A stretch of 64,000 nucleotides of DNA from Paracoccus spongiarum (GTDB taxonomy: Bacteria; Pseudomonadota; Alphaproteobacteria; Rhodobacterales; Rhodobacteraceae), in NCBI RefSeq assembly GCF_030732095.1, contig NZ_JAVAMQ010000008.1:62001-126000 (forward strand), read 5' to 3'. Made by a program: the position numbers and the translations under genes. The notes beneath the pieces are model-generated. The model did not search any database. It was not told the DNA's origin and saw only the letters and a program-made list of their open reading frames with translations. Each line of letters begins with the position of its first letter. The stretch's first letter is position 1. Of this stretch, positions 29,589 to 39,694 are shown one piece after another.

Positions 29589-29762
29589 TCAGCCGCAACG
29601 CCGCGCGATCAGCAGCGCGACCACGGCAGCGACATTCGCTGCCGCGACGGCCCCCAGCAGGGCCGACCAGCCAGCGACATCCAGCACAAGAAAGAGGATC
29701 GCCCAGGCAAACGCCCCGACCGACAATCCGATGATCAGCGAACCAAGCAGCATCACCCACAT
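29589..29762 (-). CDS. putative small two-span membrane protein
   Basis: On the strand opposite the flanking glycan genes, a 57-codon frame encodes an almost wholly hydrophobic peptide with two membrane segments (about residues 4-26 and 33-52) and a basic end (ARRCG). It begins just 8 bp past the ExoY-like stop and ends 54 bp before the flippase start. A TTG further upstream could extend it by about 11 residues. No ribosome site is clear and no family is recognised. Membrane-protein composition in a gap makes it more credible than an antisense shadow. Confidence 0.42.
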   Translation of the reverse strand: MWVMLLGSLIIGLSVGAFAWAILFLVLDVAGWSALLGAVAAANVAAVVALLIARRCG

Positions 29763-29816
29763 TGACCACGCCGCGGGATCATTTGCCAGCCGCAAAGCAC
29801 CGGGATCGGCCTCGAC

Positions 29817-31166
29817 ATGATCGGCCGCGCGACGACAGCCGCGCGGTCCGGCGAAGGTGCGGCGGGTCTTGTCGATTCCCTGCTGCTGATCGGCGCGCGG
29901 ATCGGCGCCAACCTGCTGGCCCTGGTCTGGACGATGCTGCTGGTGCGGATGATCCAGCCCGAACTGTCCGGCATCGCCTTTCGGGCAATCGCGATGGCGC
30001 AGATCGGGTCGATCCTGCTGACGATGAATGTCGAAAGCGGCTCGGTGCGCGCCCTGGTGCCGGCGATGCAGGCCGGTCGGCTGGACGAGGCCGCGGGCTT
30101 CCTGCGCTTCAACCGGCGGATCATCCTGACGAGCCTGCCGATCCTCGCTGCGCTGACCGCCCTCTGGCACCTCTCCGGCATCGGCGGTGCCAGCCCCGCC
30201 CTGACGCTGGCGATCGCCGCGGCGATGGTGATGTGCGCGGTCGCCCGGATGACCGCGCGGCATGCGACGGCGCTGGGGGTCATGCGCAAGGGCCTGCTGC
30301 CCCGGCTTCTGACAGGCCCGCTGGTGCTGAGCGCGGGTCTGGGCCTTGCGCTGCTGCTGGGCCTTCAACTGATGCCCTGGCATGTCGCGGCGCTGTTCGG
30401 CCTGTCCGAGGCGCTGACCGTGCTGGTCCAGCGCCGCCTGTTGCGGGTCGCCTTCGCGCCCTTTGCCGGCAGGCGCCCGGCCGCGACGGCGTGGCGCGAC
30501 TGGCTGTCCCTGGGGCTGTGGCTGTCGCCCGGCCTGTTGATGACGGAATACCGCAAGGCTGTGCTGATCGCATCGGCCGGGCTGTTGCTGCCCTCGGCGC
30601 AGCTGAGCCTGTTCGCGGTGGCGCTGTCGATCATGAACATCGTGAATTTCGGCGTGGTCGCCGTCGACGTGGCCTTCAGCCCGCGGATCGCGCGGGCGAT
30701 GGCCGCCGACGATCCGGCGCGGCGCGACCGGATGCTGGCCGTCTCGGGCGCGATCAAGCTGGCCGGCCTGCTGCTTGCCGCCGTCCTCCTGGCGCTGCTG
30801 GGGAGGTGGGCGCTGGACCTGTTCGGCGCCGAATACCGTGCCGCCTGGCCCGCCCTGCTGGTCCTGATGGCGATTCCGGCGGGGTCGATCCTGTTCGGTC
30901 CTGCCTCGGTCCTTCTGTCCTCGCGCGGCATGGGCCGGGCTGATTTCACTGGCAATGTCCTTGGGGCGGCGCTGCTGGTCGGCGTCGTTGCGGCGGGCAG
31001 CGCCCTGAGCGGGCTGACCGGCGCGGCGGCGGGCGCGGCGGCCGGTCATCTGCTGTCCCAGGCAATCATGGCCGGGCTGTGCCGCCGGCGGCTGGGCATC
31101 GATTCCAGCCTCGCGACGCTGCGCCATCTTGCGCCGGCGCCGCGGCTGTCGCGGGCCGCCACATGA
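29817..31166 (+). CDS. Wzx-type polysaccharide flippase
   Basis: The 449-residue integral membrane protein has about twelve to fourteen hydrophobic segments in the MATE/PST arrangement. It starts with GLVDSLLLIGARIGANLLALVWTMLLVRM and has the mid-protein FAVALSIMNIVNFGVVAVDVAFSPRI region common in oligosaccharide flippases. It would turn lipid-linked repeat units to the periplasmic face for the Wzy protein encoded in the leftward block. No charged-loop signature reveals substrate identity. Its stop overlaps the ExoA-like gene (ATGA). Confidence 0.85.
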   Translation: MIGRATTAARSGEGAAGLVDSLLLIGARIGANLLALVWTMLLVRMIQPELSGIAFRAIAMAQIGSILLTMNVESGSVRALVPAMQAGRLDEAAGFLRFNRRIILTSLPILAALTALWHLSGIGGASPALTLAIAAAMVMCAVARMTARHATALGVMRKGLLPRLLTGPLVLSAGLGLALLLGLQLMPWHVAALFGLSEALTVLVQRRLLRVAFAPFAGRRPAATAWRDWLSLGLWLSPGLLMTEYRKAVLIASAGLLLPSAQLSLFAVALSIMNIVNFGVVAVDVAFSPRIARAMAADDPARRDRMLAVSGAIKLAGLLLAAVLLALLGRWALDLFGAEYRAAWPALLVLMAIPAGSILFGPASVLLSSRGMGRADFTGNVLGAALLVGVVAAGSALSGLTGAAAGAAAGHLLSQAIMAGLCRRRLGIDSSLATLRHLAPAPRLSRAAT

Positions 31167-32224
31167 CCGCGCGCGGACCCGACACAAGACTGGTCGCAAC
31201 CCCTGTCGTCACCGGCCGCGAGGTGCTGCTGGTCGTTCCGGCGCTGAACGAGGCGGCCGGGATCGAAGCCTGCCTGCGGTCGCTGCTGGCGGGCGATCCG
31301 CGGCTGGCCGAGGTCGATGTTGTCGTCGCCGATGGCGGCAGCGTCGATGACACCCGGCGCATCGTCGCCCGGATGCAGGCCAGTTTCCCGCGCCTGAGCC
31401 TGATCGACAATCCGCAGCGCCTGCAATCGGCCGGCATCAACCGCGCCGTGCGGCACGCCGCCCGGCCGCGCCATCGCTATCTTGTGCGCGCAGATGCCCA
31501 TGCGCTGTATCCGCCGGGCTACGCGATGCGGGTGGCCGACCGGCTGGCAGCGACCGGCGCGGCGTCGGTCGTCGTGCCGATGGATTCGCGCGGGACGGGC
31601 TGTTTCCAGCGCGCGGCCGCCTGGATCGTCGACACGCCGCTTGGCTCGGGCGGGTCGGCACATCGCGGCGGGCGACGCTCGGGCGAGGTCGATCACGGCC
31701 ATCACGCGGGCATGGCCCTTGACTGGTTCCACCGGATCGGCGGCTATGACGACGGCTTCAGCCACAACGAGGATGCCGAACTGGACCTGCGCCTGCGCGA
31801 TCAGGGCGGACGGATCTGGCTGGCAGCGGACCTGCGCCTCGACTACCGGATGCGCCCCGATGCCGCGGCGCTGGCGCGGCAATACTGGAATTACGGGCGC
31901 GGCCGTGCCCGCACGATTCGCAAGCACGCCGTGCGGCCGCGGCTGCGACAGGTCGCACCCGCGATCAACCTGCTGCTGCTGGCGCTTGGCGCGCTCCTGG
32001 GAGTGCTTGGCGCGCTGGCCGGCAGCCCGGCGATGATGGTGGCCGGTTCGCTGTGGCCGATGGTCTATCTGTCGGCCCTGGCGGCGGCATCGGCCTGGAT
32101 GGCACTGCGCCACGCCAGCCCCTGCGGGCTTTGGGCCGGTCCTGCACTGGCGGCGATGCATCTGCCCTGGGGGGCGGGATTCCTGACGGGACTGCTGAGA
32201 AGGAGGGAGCCGAAGGCACCATGA
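31163..32224 (+). CDS. ExoA-like family 2 glycosyltransferase
   Basis: The 353-residue enzyme has a GT-A fold: LLVVPALNEAAGIEACLRSL, the DGGSVDDTR segment, a DAHALYPPGY metal-binding type motif, and the acceptor-side NEDAELDLRLRDQGG. Three membrane segments follow near the C-terminus (about 262-345). This matches succinoglycan beta-1,3-glucosyltransferase ExoA and relatives, which extend the lipid-linked repeat on the cytoplasmic side. The sugar added cannot be read from sequence. It is coupled by 4-bp overlaps to the flippase before and the ExoM-like gene after. Confidence 0.87.
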   Translation: MTARGPDTRLVATPVVTGREVLLVVPALNEAAGIEACLRSLLAGDPRLAEVDVVVADGGSVDDTRRIVARMQASFPRLSLIDNPQRLQSAGINRAVRHAARPRHRYLVRADAHALYPPGYAMRVADRLAATGAASVVVPMDSRGTGCFQRAAAWIVDTPLGSGGSAHRGGRRSGEVDHGHHAGMALDWFHRIGGYDDGFSHNEDAELDLRLRDQGGRIWLAADLRLDYRMRPDAAALARQYWNYGRGRARTIRKHAVRPRLRQVAPAINLLLLALGALLGVLGALAGSPAMMVAGSLWPMVYLSALAAASAWMALRHASPCGLWAGPALAAMHLPWGAGFLTGLLRRREPKAP

Positions 32225-33126
32225 AGATCGACATCCTGATGTGCACCTTCCGGCGCCCGCAGGTGGGCGAGGCGATCGAGGCGGTCGGCAGGCTGCGCCT
32301 GCCCGCCGATGCCGATATCCGGCTTGTGATCGCCGACAATGACGACACCGACACGGCCCGCGCGGTCGTGAGGCAGGCCGCAGCCACCCTTCCCTTCCCC
32401 TGCCTCTATCTGCATGCCCCGGCCCGCAACATCTCGCTGGCACGGAACGCCTGTCTTGACGCGGCAACCGCGCACGGCGCCGACTGGATCGCCAGCCTCG
32501 ACGACGACGAGACGGTCCATCCGGACTGGCTGGTCGAAATGATGGAGGCGGTGCTGTCCAGCGGCGCGGATGGCGGCTTTGGCAAGGTGATCGCGATCTA
32601 TCCCGAGGACGCGCCCGAATGGGTCAGCCGGCTTGACCTGCATTCCAGCCACCCCGAACGCGGCCGGTCGCGGCTGCGCACCGGCAACAGCGGCAATGCG
32701 GCGCTGCGCTGGCGCGGCACGGCATGGCAGGACCAGCGATACGACCTGTCGCGCGGCACCACCGGCGGCGAGGATACCGAATTCTTCCTGCGGCTCAGCG
32801 ACATGGGCCTGCGCTTCGTCGCGGCGCCCAGGGCGGTCGTCACCGAACCCGTTCCGCCCGCGCGCCAGACGCTGGAATGGCTGTCGCTGCGCCGCTATCG
32901 CATGGGCCAGACGCATATCGTCACCGCGCGTGGCCCGGCCGGGCGGGCACGGCTGTTCCTGACCGCAGCCGCCAAGGCCGGGTGGTGCCGCACCATGCAG
33001 CGGCTGACCGCCGGCGACGAGACGCGGCGCAATTTCTGGTTCCTGCGCGGACAGCTGCATCGCGGAGTCTGCGCGGGCCTGCTGGACCGGCCGGCGCCGC
33101 AGCTGTACGGCCGCGACCCGGTGTGA
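32221..33126 (+). CDS. ExoM-like family 2 glycosyltransferase
   Basis: The 301-residue enzyme begins MKIDILMCTFRRPQVGEAI, the ExoM-type start. It has ADNDDTDTAR, LARNACLDAA, SLDDDETVHPDWLVEM (the DDD metal site) and GGEDTEFFLRLSDMGLRF. No membrane segments are evident, so it is a cytoplasmic, membrane-associated enzyme adding one sugar to the repeat. It starts with an ATGA overlap on the ExoA-like gene, and its own stop overlaps the next gene's GTG. Confidence 0.87.
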   Translation: MKIDILMCTFRRPQVGEAIEAVGRLRLPADADIRLVIADNDDTDTARAVVRQAAATLPFPCLYLHAPARNISLARNACLDAATAHGADWIASLDDDETVHPDWLVEMMEAVLSSGADGGFGKVIAIYPEDAPEWVSRLDLHSSHPERGRSRLRTGNSGNAALRWRGTAWQDQRYDLSRGTTGGEDTEFFLRLSDMGLRFVAAPRAVVTEPVPPARQTLEWLSLRRYRMGQTHIVTARGPAGRARLFLTAAAKAGWCRTMQRLTAGDETRRNFWFLRGQLHRGVCAGLLDRPAPQLYGRDPV

Positions 33127-34349
33127 CGCCGATGCCGGACAGCGCCCCCATCGCCGGACTGCCGGTCGCGGTCTTCGGCTTCGATCTTGCCGAGGCCGCG
33201 CAGATCCGGCGCATCCGGTCGCTGATCGCGCTGGGCTGCGACGTCACATCCTTCTGCCAGCGGCGCGAGGGCAGCCCCGATTTCACCCCTGAATGGCGCA
33301 ATGTCGATCTGGGGCTGGTGCGGCACAACGACATCCGCGGCCGTGCGGCGGGGGCGGCCCGGGCGGTCGGGCGGGCGCTGGTCGGCTGGCGGCGGATCGC
33401 CGGGGCGCGGCTGATCGTGGCGCGCAACCTCGACCTTGCGATGATCGCCCTGACGGCACGCCGCCTGGCCGCGATCCGCGCCGGGCGGCAGGCCGCGCCC
33501 CTGGTCTATGAGTGCCTCGACATCCACGACCTGATGACCCGCCGAGACCGGATCGGCCGGATCATGCGCCGCGCCGAGCGGCATGTGCTGTCGCAGGCCG
33601 AACTGCTGGTGGTCTCGTCGCCCGGATTTCTGGAAAATCATTTCACGCCGGTGCAACGCTATCGCGGCCCCTCGGCCGTGGTCGAGAACAAGCTGTGGCT
33701 GGGCCTTGACGCCGGTGCCCGCCCTCCGCGCCCGGCGCCCCGCCGCCCGGACGGCGCGCCGCTGACCATCGGGCTGGTCGGGTCGATCCGCTGTCAGGCC
33801 TCGGTCGACCTGCTGATGCGCACTGCCGATCTGATGGGCGACCGGCTGCGCGTGAGGATCGCCGGGGCGCTGCACGACCACGCGCTTGACGGCTTTGCCG
33901 CGGCGCTGGCCGCGCGCGGCAATGTCGACTGGACCGGCCGCTACGCCTATCCGCAAGGGTTGGCCGCCGCCTATGATTGCTGCGATCTGGTTTGGGCGCA
34001 GGACATGTGGCAGCGCGGCACCAATTCCGACTGGCTGCTACCCAATCGCATCTACGAAGCCAGTTGGTGCGGCTGCCCCTCGCTGGCGCTGTCGGACACA
34101 CAGACGGGCCGGCAGATCCTGCGGCAAGGCCTGGGCTGGACGATCGACCGAGCCACGCCCGAGGCACTGGCGGCTTTCCTGACCGCGCTGCGCCCCGAGG
34201 ATCTTCGGTCCCGGCGCGATGCCCTGCTGGCCCGGCCCGAGGCGGATTTCGTCCAGACCAAGGATGATGTGCTGCCCTTTCTGGCGCCCGCGCTGCGGGG
34301 TCGCGGTCCGCTCGGCCTGGGCGCCGCTGCCGCCTCCGCCACCGGCTGA
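33123..34349 (+). CDS. GT4-like (GT-B fold) glycosyltransferase
   Basis: The 408-residue protein has a GT-B pattern: an N-domain with AVFGFDLAEAAQIRRIRSL and LVYECLDIHDLMTRRDRIG, and a C-domain with TIGLVGSIRCQASVDLLMRTADLM and the nucleotide-sugar region LPNRIYEASWCGCPSLAL. The usual EPFG-type E-x7-E is only loosely kept. The start is a GTG overlapping the preceding stop (GTGA); an ATG three codons later is an alternative. It is the last gene of the rightward block and ends exactly against the convergent DUF6635-like gene. Confidence 0.78.
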   Translation: MTPMPDSAPIAGLPVAVFGFDLAEAAQIRRIRSLIALGCDVTSFCQRREGSPDFTPEWRNVDLGLVRHNDIRGRAAGAARAVGRALVGWRRIAGARLIVARNLDLAMIALTARRLAAIRAGRQAAPLVYECLDIHDLMTRRDRIGRIMRRAERHVLSQAELLVVSSPGFLENHFTPVQRYRGPSAVVENKLWLGLDAGARPPRPAPRRPDGAPLTIGLVGSIRCQASVDLLMRTADLMGDRLRVRIAGALHDHALDGFAAALAARGNVDWTGRYAYPQGLAAAYDCCDLVWAQDMWQRGTNSDWLLPNRIYEASWCGCPSLALSDTQTGRQILRQGLGWTIDRATPEALAAFLTALRPEDLRSRRDALLARPEADFVQTKDDVLPFLAPALRGRGPLGLGAAAASATG

Positions 34350-35171
34350 TCAGCCGCGCAGGCTGCGCCACAGCGTCAGCACCGCGTCGGCCAGATCGCC
34401 GCTGCGCGCCAGCAGGTGTTCGCCCGCCAGGCCCTGCGTCTCGGCGCCCCGGTCGATGCGCGCGATCAACCGCATCAGCCGCCGGCGATGGATGCCGGTC
34501 CAGACCTGTGCCGGATCGGCCAGCAGCCCCGCGAAGGTCGTCACCAGCGAGGCCAGCGCCGCCAGCACCAACCCGGTCAGCACCACCTGCGTCGTCGTCG
34601 GCTCGGCCGGGAACAACCCGGTCCACAACCGTCCGAGACCGTTGCCCAGCACGAACTCCTCGATGGCGCGGTTGCGGGCGCGCTGCTCGGCCAGCGGTCC
34701 GGCCAGCGAGATGACCCCCGGCGTCGCGGCGCCGAACATGAAAAGCCCGGTCCCCAGCACGATCAGCGAGGTGGTGATCTCGGCCACGGCGTTGCGCGTC
34801 TCGGTATAGGCATCGACGATGGGACGCCGGATACCGGACGGCAACTGCGGGATCAGCCGCTGCGCCTGCATGGCATCGAGAAAGGCGGTCAGGTCCTGGT
34901 TCAGCGTCCGCGCCAGATCGGATTGCAGGAAGATCTGGCGCGCGGCCAGCCAGCGCGCGGGCCCCGCCAGCCCCAGACGGCCCAGCCCCCAGGCGATAAG
35001 CCGCGACAGCAGGAAGACCGGCGACAGCATCACGTTGACGGGCGCCCGCAGCAGGTCCAGGCCCAAGGCCGCGCGATGCAGCCGCAGCGTCCCGCGCGGG
35101 CCATAGCGTGCCCGCACGAAGCCCTCGACCGCGCGCCGTCGCGCCGCCTCGACATCCTGATCGACGGTCAT
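34350..35171 (-). CDS. DUF6635-like membrane protein next to the RTX gene
   Basis: The 273-residue protein has hydrophobic stretches at about 46-68 (LRAPVNVMLSPVFLLSRLIAWGL), 130-160 (AEITTSLIVLGTGLFMFGAATPGVIS) and 196-220, separated by Arg-rich amphipathic parts. It resembles the poorly characterised DUF6635 proteins of Rhodobacteraceae, for which I know no demonstrated function. It lies 101 bp downstream of, and co-directional with, the RTX/Calx-beta gene, so a link to that secreted protein is possible but unproven. Confidence 0.7.
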   Translation of the reverse strand: MTVDQDVEAARRRAVEGFVRARYGPRGTLRLHRAALGLDLLRAPVNVMLSPVFLLSRLIAWGLGRLGLAGPARWLAARQIFLQSDLARTLNQDLTAFLDAMQAQRLIPQLPSGIRRPIVDAYTETRNAVAEITTSLIVLGTGLFMFGAATPGVISLAGPLAEQRARNRAIEEFVLGNGLGRLWTGLFPAEPTTTQVVLTGLVLAALASLVTTFAGLLADPAQVWTGIHRRRLMRLIARIDRGAETQGLAGEHLLARSGDLADAVLTLWRSLRG

Positions 35172-35272
35172 GCTGCCACCTGCCCCGTTGCGACCTCCAC
35201 CCGCGCGTCAGCACCGAGATGGGGGCTGCGCGCCGCCCGCGCCAGAGGCGCGCCGGCACGAAGGGCAAACCG

Positions 35273-38200
35273 TCACAGAAGGAAGTCGCCCTCGCCCAGC
35301 CGTGTGACGCCCGCGATCAGGATCTCCAGATCGGCGCGGCCGTCGCCGTCGTTATCGGCCCGCACGATGCTGTTGCCGCCCTGACGGACGACCCAGACCG
35401 AATAGTCATCGGCGCGCCCGCCGTTGAAGTCGAAGCTCTGGTTGCCGGACTGGCCCCGGTTGGCGTCGATGCCGCGCAGGTCGATCTCGTCGCTGCCCGA
35501 GCGGAACTCGTAGATCCGGTCGCGGCCGCTGCCGGTGTCGCTGTGGCCCTCCTTGCGGAAGACGAAGACGTCGCGCGTCGCGCCGTCCAGCCCGGCATAC
35601 AGCAGGTCGGTGCCGCCATCCCCGGCCAGGGTGTCGCTGCCCGACCCGCCGCGCATCGTGTCCCTGCCGCCGCCGCCGCGCATGAAGTCTTGGCCAAGAC
35701 TGCCATCCAGAAGGTCGTTGCCGCCCCCGCCCAGCAGCCGGTCGTTCCCGGCCAGACCCGCCAGCCGGTCATTGCCGCCAGCACCGGACAGGCGGTTGTT
35801 GCCGCCATTGCCGTTGATGCCGTTCGCCGCACCGTTGCCCGTGCCGCTTACCCCTGCAGTGCCGGTCAGGGTCAGGTCCTCGATCCCGGCGGCAAGGCGC
35901 ACCGAATGGCTCGCGAAAAGGCGGTCGATGCCGCCATTGGCCGCCTCGACGATCACGTCGCTCGCGTCGATCACATAGCGGTCGTCACCGCGGCCGCCCA
36001 CAAGGGTGTCGCGCCCCGCGCCGCCATTCAGCAGGTCGTTGCCGTCGCCGCCCAGCAGCCGGTCATTGCCAGACAGGCCCGACATCAGGTCGTTACCGCC
36101 AAGCCCGGTCAGCACGTTGTTACCGGTATTGCCGGTGATCGAATTGGCCAGCGCGTTGCCGGTTCCGTTCAGGTTTGCGCCACCCTGCAGGGCGAGGTTC
36201 TCGAAGTCGCTGCCAAGCGTCCGCGAATGCGACGCGATCACCAGATCGATTCCGGCATTGGCGGATTCGACGATCACATCGGTCGGGTCCACCACATAGC
36301 GGTCATTGCCGGTTCCGCCGGCCATGGTATCGCGCCCCGCGCCGCCGTCCAGCAGGTCGGCGCCGTCGCCGCCGAACAGCCGGTCGTTGTCGCCCTGGCC
36401 GTAGATGCGGTCGTTCTGCGTGCCGCCCGACAGCAGGTCATTGCCGGCCTGGCCGAAGATCACGTCATTGCCGCCGAGGCCCTCGATCCGGTCGGCAACG
36501 CTGGTGCCGATGAGGGTGTTGTCGGCCGCCGTGCCGCGGATCGTGCCATCCAGGATGGTCGCCGTGCCGATCGCCGTGGTGGCGCTGGAGGACAGCGTGC
36601 CGGGAAAGGGCGGTACGACGCGCAGCAGGAACTGTTCGTTGCCCTCGAGGATCAGGTCGTTGAGGATCGGCACCTCGATCTCGACCCGGGTCTGGCCGGG
36701 CTTGAAGGTGATGTTGCCCGACCGCGCCGAAAAGTCGCTGCCGGCGCGGGCCGAGCCCTCGACCGTCTGATAGCGCAGCGTGACATCCGAGGTGGCGGCG
36801 GTCGAGATCTCGACCGCGAAAACCGCGACCCTGCCGCCCGGTCCCTCGCGCACCTCGGCGCCCGAGACGGCGACGGTCCGGTTCAGCCCCGGCCCGTCAT
36901 TGTCCAGCACCCAGCCGGTCGCCGAGATGCTGCGATTGCCGCCCGCGAAGGTTGCCCCGCTGGGGTCCTGCAGTCGCACGAAATAGCTGCGGTCCAGTTG
37001 ATCGGTGCTATCCCACGAGGCACGCAGGGTGATCTGCTGCGTCGTCTGTCCCGGCGCGAAGGTCACCGTTCCGGTCAGCGGCGAGGTGCCTGCATACACG
37101 TCGGCTCCGGGCACGGCCGATCCCGCTAGCGTCGTGTAGCCGACGGTCACCGCATCCGCAGCGGGTTTGGACAGCCGCACAGTGTGAACCACATAGTCGA
37201 ATTCGACGGCAGTGGAGCTTTCGATCGAGATGATCGGTGCGCCGCCATCGTCATCGAGAATCAGCGCCGTGCCCGTCGCCCCGCCCACGCCATGCGCGCC
37301 ATTCACGACCAGGTCGAACCGCTCGCCGATCTCGGCGACCGAGTTGTTCGCCAGGTTGACCTCGACGGTCGCCTCGGTCTGGCCGGCGCGGAATGTCACG
37401 CTGCCAGACTTGGCGGCGTAATCCGATCCCGCCTTCGCGCTGCCGTTCTGGGTGGTGAAGGTAAAGCTGCGGTCGGTGTCGAAGGCCTCGGACAGGCTGA
37501 CGGTGAAGATCGCCTTGCCGCCGGCCGCCTCGGTCACCACGATATCGCTGACATCCATGGCGCGATTATTGCCCGGCCCGTCATTGTCGAGGGCCCAGCC
37601 AATCGCCGTCTGAGTGTGAATGTTGCCGCCGAAGGTCGCGCCGACGGGATTGAACAGCTGCAGCATGACGCTTTCGTCAAGCTCGTCCACGGACTCCCAA
37701 CTGGCGCGCAGGCTGATGGTCTTGGTGGTCTCGCCCGGGGCGAAGGTGACCTGTCCCGACAGCGCGTTGGTCCCGCTGACCACTGCACCGTTTCGCTCCC
37801 CGGAACCTGATAGAGTGTTGTAGTCTACCGTCACCGCGTCCAGCGCGGGTTCGGACAGCCGAATGGTGTAGATCATGTATTCAAATTCGGTCGCGGCCGT
37901 GCCCTCGACCGAAATCACCGGCAGGGCCCCATCGGTATCGACGATCTCGGCCAGTGCCGTTGCGCCGGTGACATTATGCGCCCCGGTGATCGACAGCCCG
38001 AACCGTTCGGACAGTTCCGCCACGGAATCGTTGCGCAGATCGACCTCGATCGTCGCGGTGGTCTGACCGGCAAGGAAGGTGACCGTTCCGCTGCGCGCCG
38101 TGTAGTCCGAGCCGGCCTTCGCCGTGCCGTCATGGGTCTGGTAGCTGAAGCTGCGGTCGGTGTCGAAGGCCTCGGACAGGCTGACGGTGAAGATCGCCTT

Positions 38201-38614
38201 GCCGCCCGCCGCTTCGGTGACCACCGGGGCCGAGACGGCAAGCGCGCGGTTCAGGCCCGGGCCGTCATTGTCCAGCACCCACCCCACGGTCGTCAGGCTG
38301 TGCACATTGGCGCCCAGGCTGACGCCGTCGGCATTGAACAGGCGCAGCACAAAGTTTTCGTCAAGCTCATCAGTTGACTCCCAGTCGGCCCGCAGGACGA
38401 TCGTCGCGCTGTCCGCTCCCGGCGCGAAGGTCAGCACGCCATTCATCGGGCTTGTGCCATTGACCACGTCGTCGTTGCGCTCGGCGCTGCCGGACAGCAC
38501 CTGGTATTCGACCGTCGCGGCATCCAGAACCGGTTCGGACAGGGTCACGAAGAAGGTGATGTATTCAAATTCGACCGCCGACGCCGGCGCGATGCTCAGG
38601 ATGGGATCGGGCAT
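35273..38614 (-). CDS. secreted Calx-beta/RTX calcium-binding repeat protein, probable type I-secreted adhesin or matrix protein
   Basis: The 1113-residue protein has no signal peptide, as expected for a type I secretion substrate. Three copies of a 228-residue unit start at residues 4, 232 and 460; each holds two Calx-beta-type domains (motifs like ATEFEYMIYTIRLSEP and AKAGSDYAAKSGSVTF). From about residue 714 come blocks of RTX nonapeptides (GGNDVIFGQ, GNDRLLGGDG) interrupted by YVVDPTDVIVESANAGID-type inserts, then a serralysin-like C-terminal domain (about 1020-1113, DVFVFRKEGHSDTG, DRIYEFRSGSDEIDL) carrying the secretion signal. Calcium in the medium would fold it. No type I exporter is in the window. 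Placement beside the exopolysaccharide locus suggests a cell-surface or matrix role. Confidence 0.88.
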   Translation of the reverse strand: MPDPILSIAPASAVEFEYITFFVTLSEPVLDAATVEYQVLSGSAERNDDVVNGTSPMNGVLTFAPGADSATIVLRADWESTDELDENFVLRLFNADGVSLGANVHSLTTVGWVLDNDGPGLNRALAVSAPVVTEAAGGKAIFTVSLSEAFDTDRSFSYQTHDGTAKAGSDYTARSGTVTFLAGQTTATIEVDLRNDSVAELSERFGLSITGAHNVTGATALAEIVDTDGALPVISVEGTAATEFEYMIYTIRLSEPALDAVTVDYNTLSGSGERNGAVVSGTNALSGQVTFAPGETTKTISLRASWESVDELDESVMLQLFNPVGATFGGNIHTQTAIGWALDNDGPGNNRAMDVSDIVVTEAAGGKAIFTVSLSEAFDTDRSFTFTTQNGSAKAGSDYAAKSGSVTFRAGQTEATVEVNLANNSVAEIGERFDLVVNGAHGVGGATGTALILDDDGGAPIISIESSTAVEFDYVVHTVRLSKPAADAVTVGYTTLAGSAVPGADVYAGTSPLTGTVTFAPGQTTQQITLRASWDSTDQLDRSYFVRLQDPSGATFAGGNRSISATGWVLDNDGPGLNRTVAVSGAEVREGPGGRVAVFAVEISTAATSDVTLRYQTVEGSARAGSDFSARSGNITFKPGQTRVEIEVPILNDLILEGNEQFLLRVVPPFPGTLSSSATTAIGTATILDGTIRGTAADNTLIGTSVADRIEGLGGNDVIFGQAGNDLLSGGTQNDRIYGQGDNDRLFGGDGADLLDGGAGRDTMAGGTGNDRYVVDPTDVIVESANAGIDLVIASHSRTLGSDFENLALQGGANLNGTGNALANSITGNTGNNVLTGLGGNDLMSGLSGNDRLLGGDGNDLLNGGAGRDTLVGGRGDDRYVIDASDVIVEAANGGIDRLFASHSVRLAAGIEDLTLTGTAGVSGTGNGAANGINGNGGNNRLSGAGGNDRLAGLAGNDRLLGGGGNDLLDGSLGQDFMRGGGGRDTMRGGSGSDTLAGDGGTDLLYAGLDGATRDVFVFRKEGHSDTGSGRDRIYEFRSGSDEIDLRGIDANRGQSGNQSFDFNGGRADDYSVWVVRQGGNSIVRADNDGDGRADLEILIAGVTRLGEGDFLL
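35630..36476 (-). repeat. RTX nonapeptide-coding repeats
   Basis: About three clusters of GGxGxDxLx-type nonapeptide codons encode the calcium-binding beta-roll. They are separated by two longer conserved inserts that share the DVIVE and NLALQG/DLTLTG elements. Confidence 0.75.
36556..38605 (-). repeat. three tandem 684-bp coding repeats (Calx-beta pairs)
   Basis: Units begin at the codons for Pro4, Pro232 and Pro460 of the RTX protein, spaced exactly 684 bp for the first two steps. Copies 1 and 2 share long near-identical DNA, for instance the stretch beginning at 37464 and again at 38148, which implies recent duplication. The third copy has diverged and its second half is degenerate. Confidence 0.75.
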
Positions 38615-38944
38615 GGGGAAACTCCACGGTAAACCGTGCGCTGGCGCAGCGCGTGACTGGGAAAGAAACCTGATGCATCAGTGTGATTCTCTCGATTTCG
38701 TGAGACAAGCGTTTTTTTGCCGACCTGGCGCAACCCCCTCATTTGGAACGCTTTATTCCCGCAATCTTGACAACCGGGGGCTGCGCGCCGGCCGGCCTGC
38801 CTTTCGTGAGGTTGCAGCATCTGAACGAATCATCGCGGCCCGCCCGCCTGTGCGTGCGCGCGACCTGTGCGACACCGGACAGGCTTATGTCCCGCCCGGA
38901 TTGCCGCTAACATGTCGCAAGGACCATTGCAGGAGATCCGCAGG
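38615..38944. other. intergenic region between the RTX gene and the ABC transporter operon
   Basis: This region holds the start regions of two divergent transcripts. It contains a T-run (GTTTTTTTGCC near 38710) and a few A+T-rich patches, but no confident promoter pair, dyad or small gene. For the RTX gene, a GTGGAG ribosome site lies 8 bases before its start. Confidence 0.4.
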
Positions 38945-39691
<747 letters not shown>

Positions 39692-39694
39692 CGG

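Noticed and set aside
35630..36476. Short, evenly spaced repeats that could suggest a CRISPR array
   Set aside because: The repeats are in frame, degenerate and encode GGxGxDxLx units; there are no unique spacers or cas genes.
35108..37129. 673-codon plus-strand frame rich in VVA repeats opposite the RTX gene
   Set aside because: The repeats are the mirror of RTX nonapeptide codons; the RTX reading gives ordered domains and a normal C-terminus.
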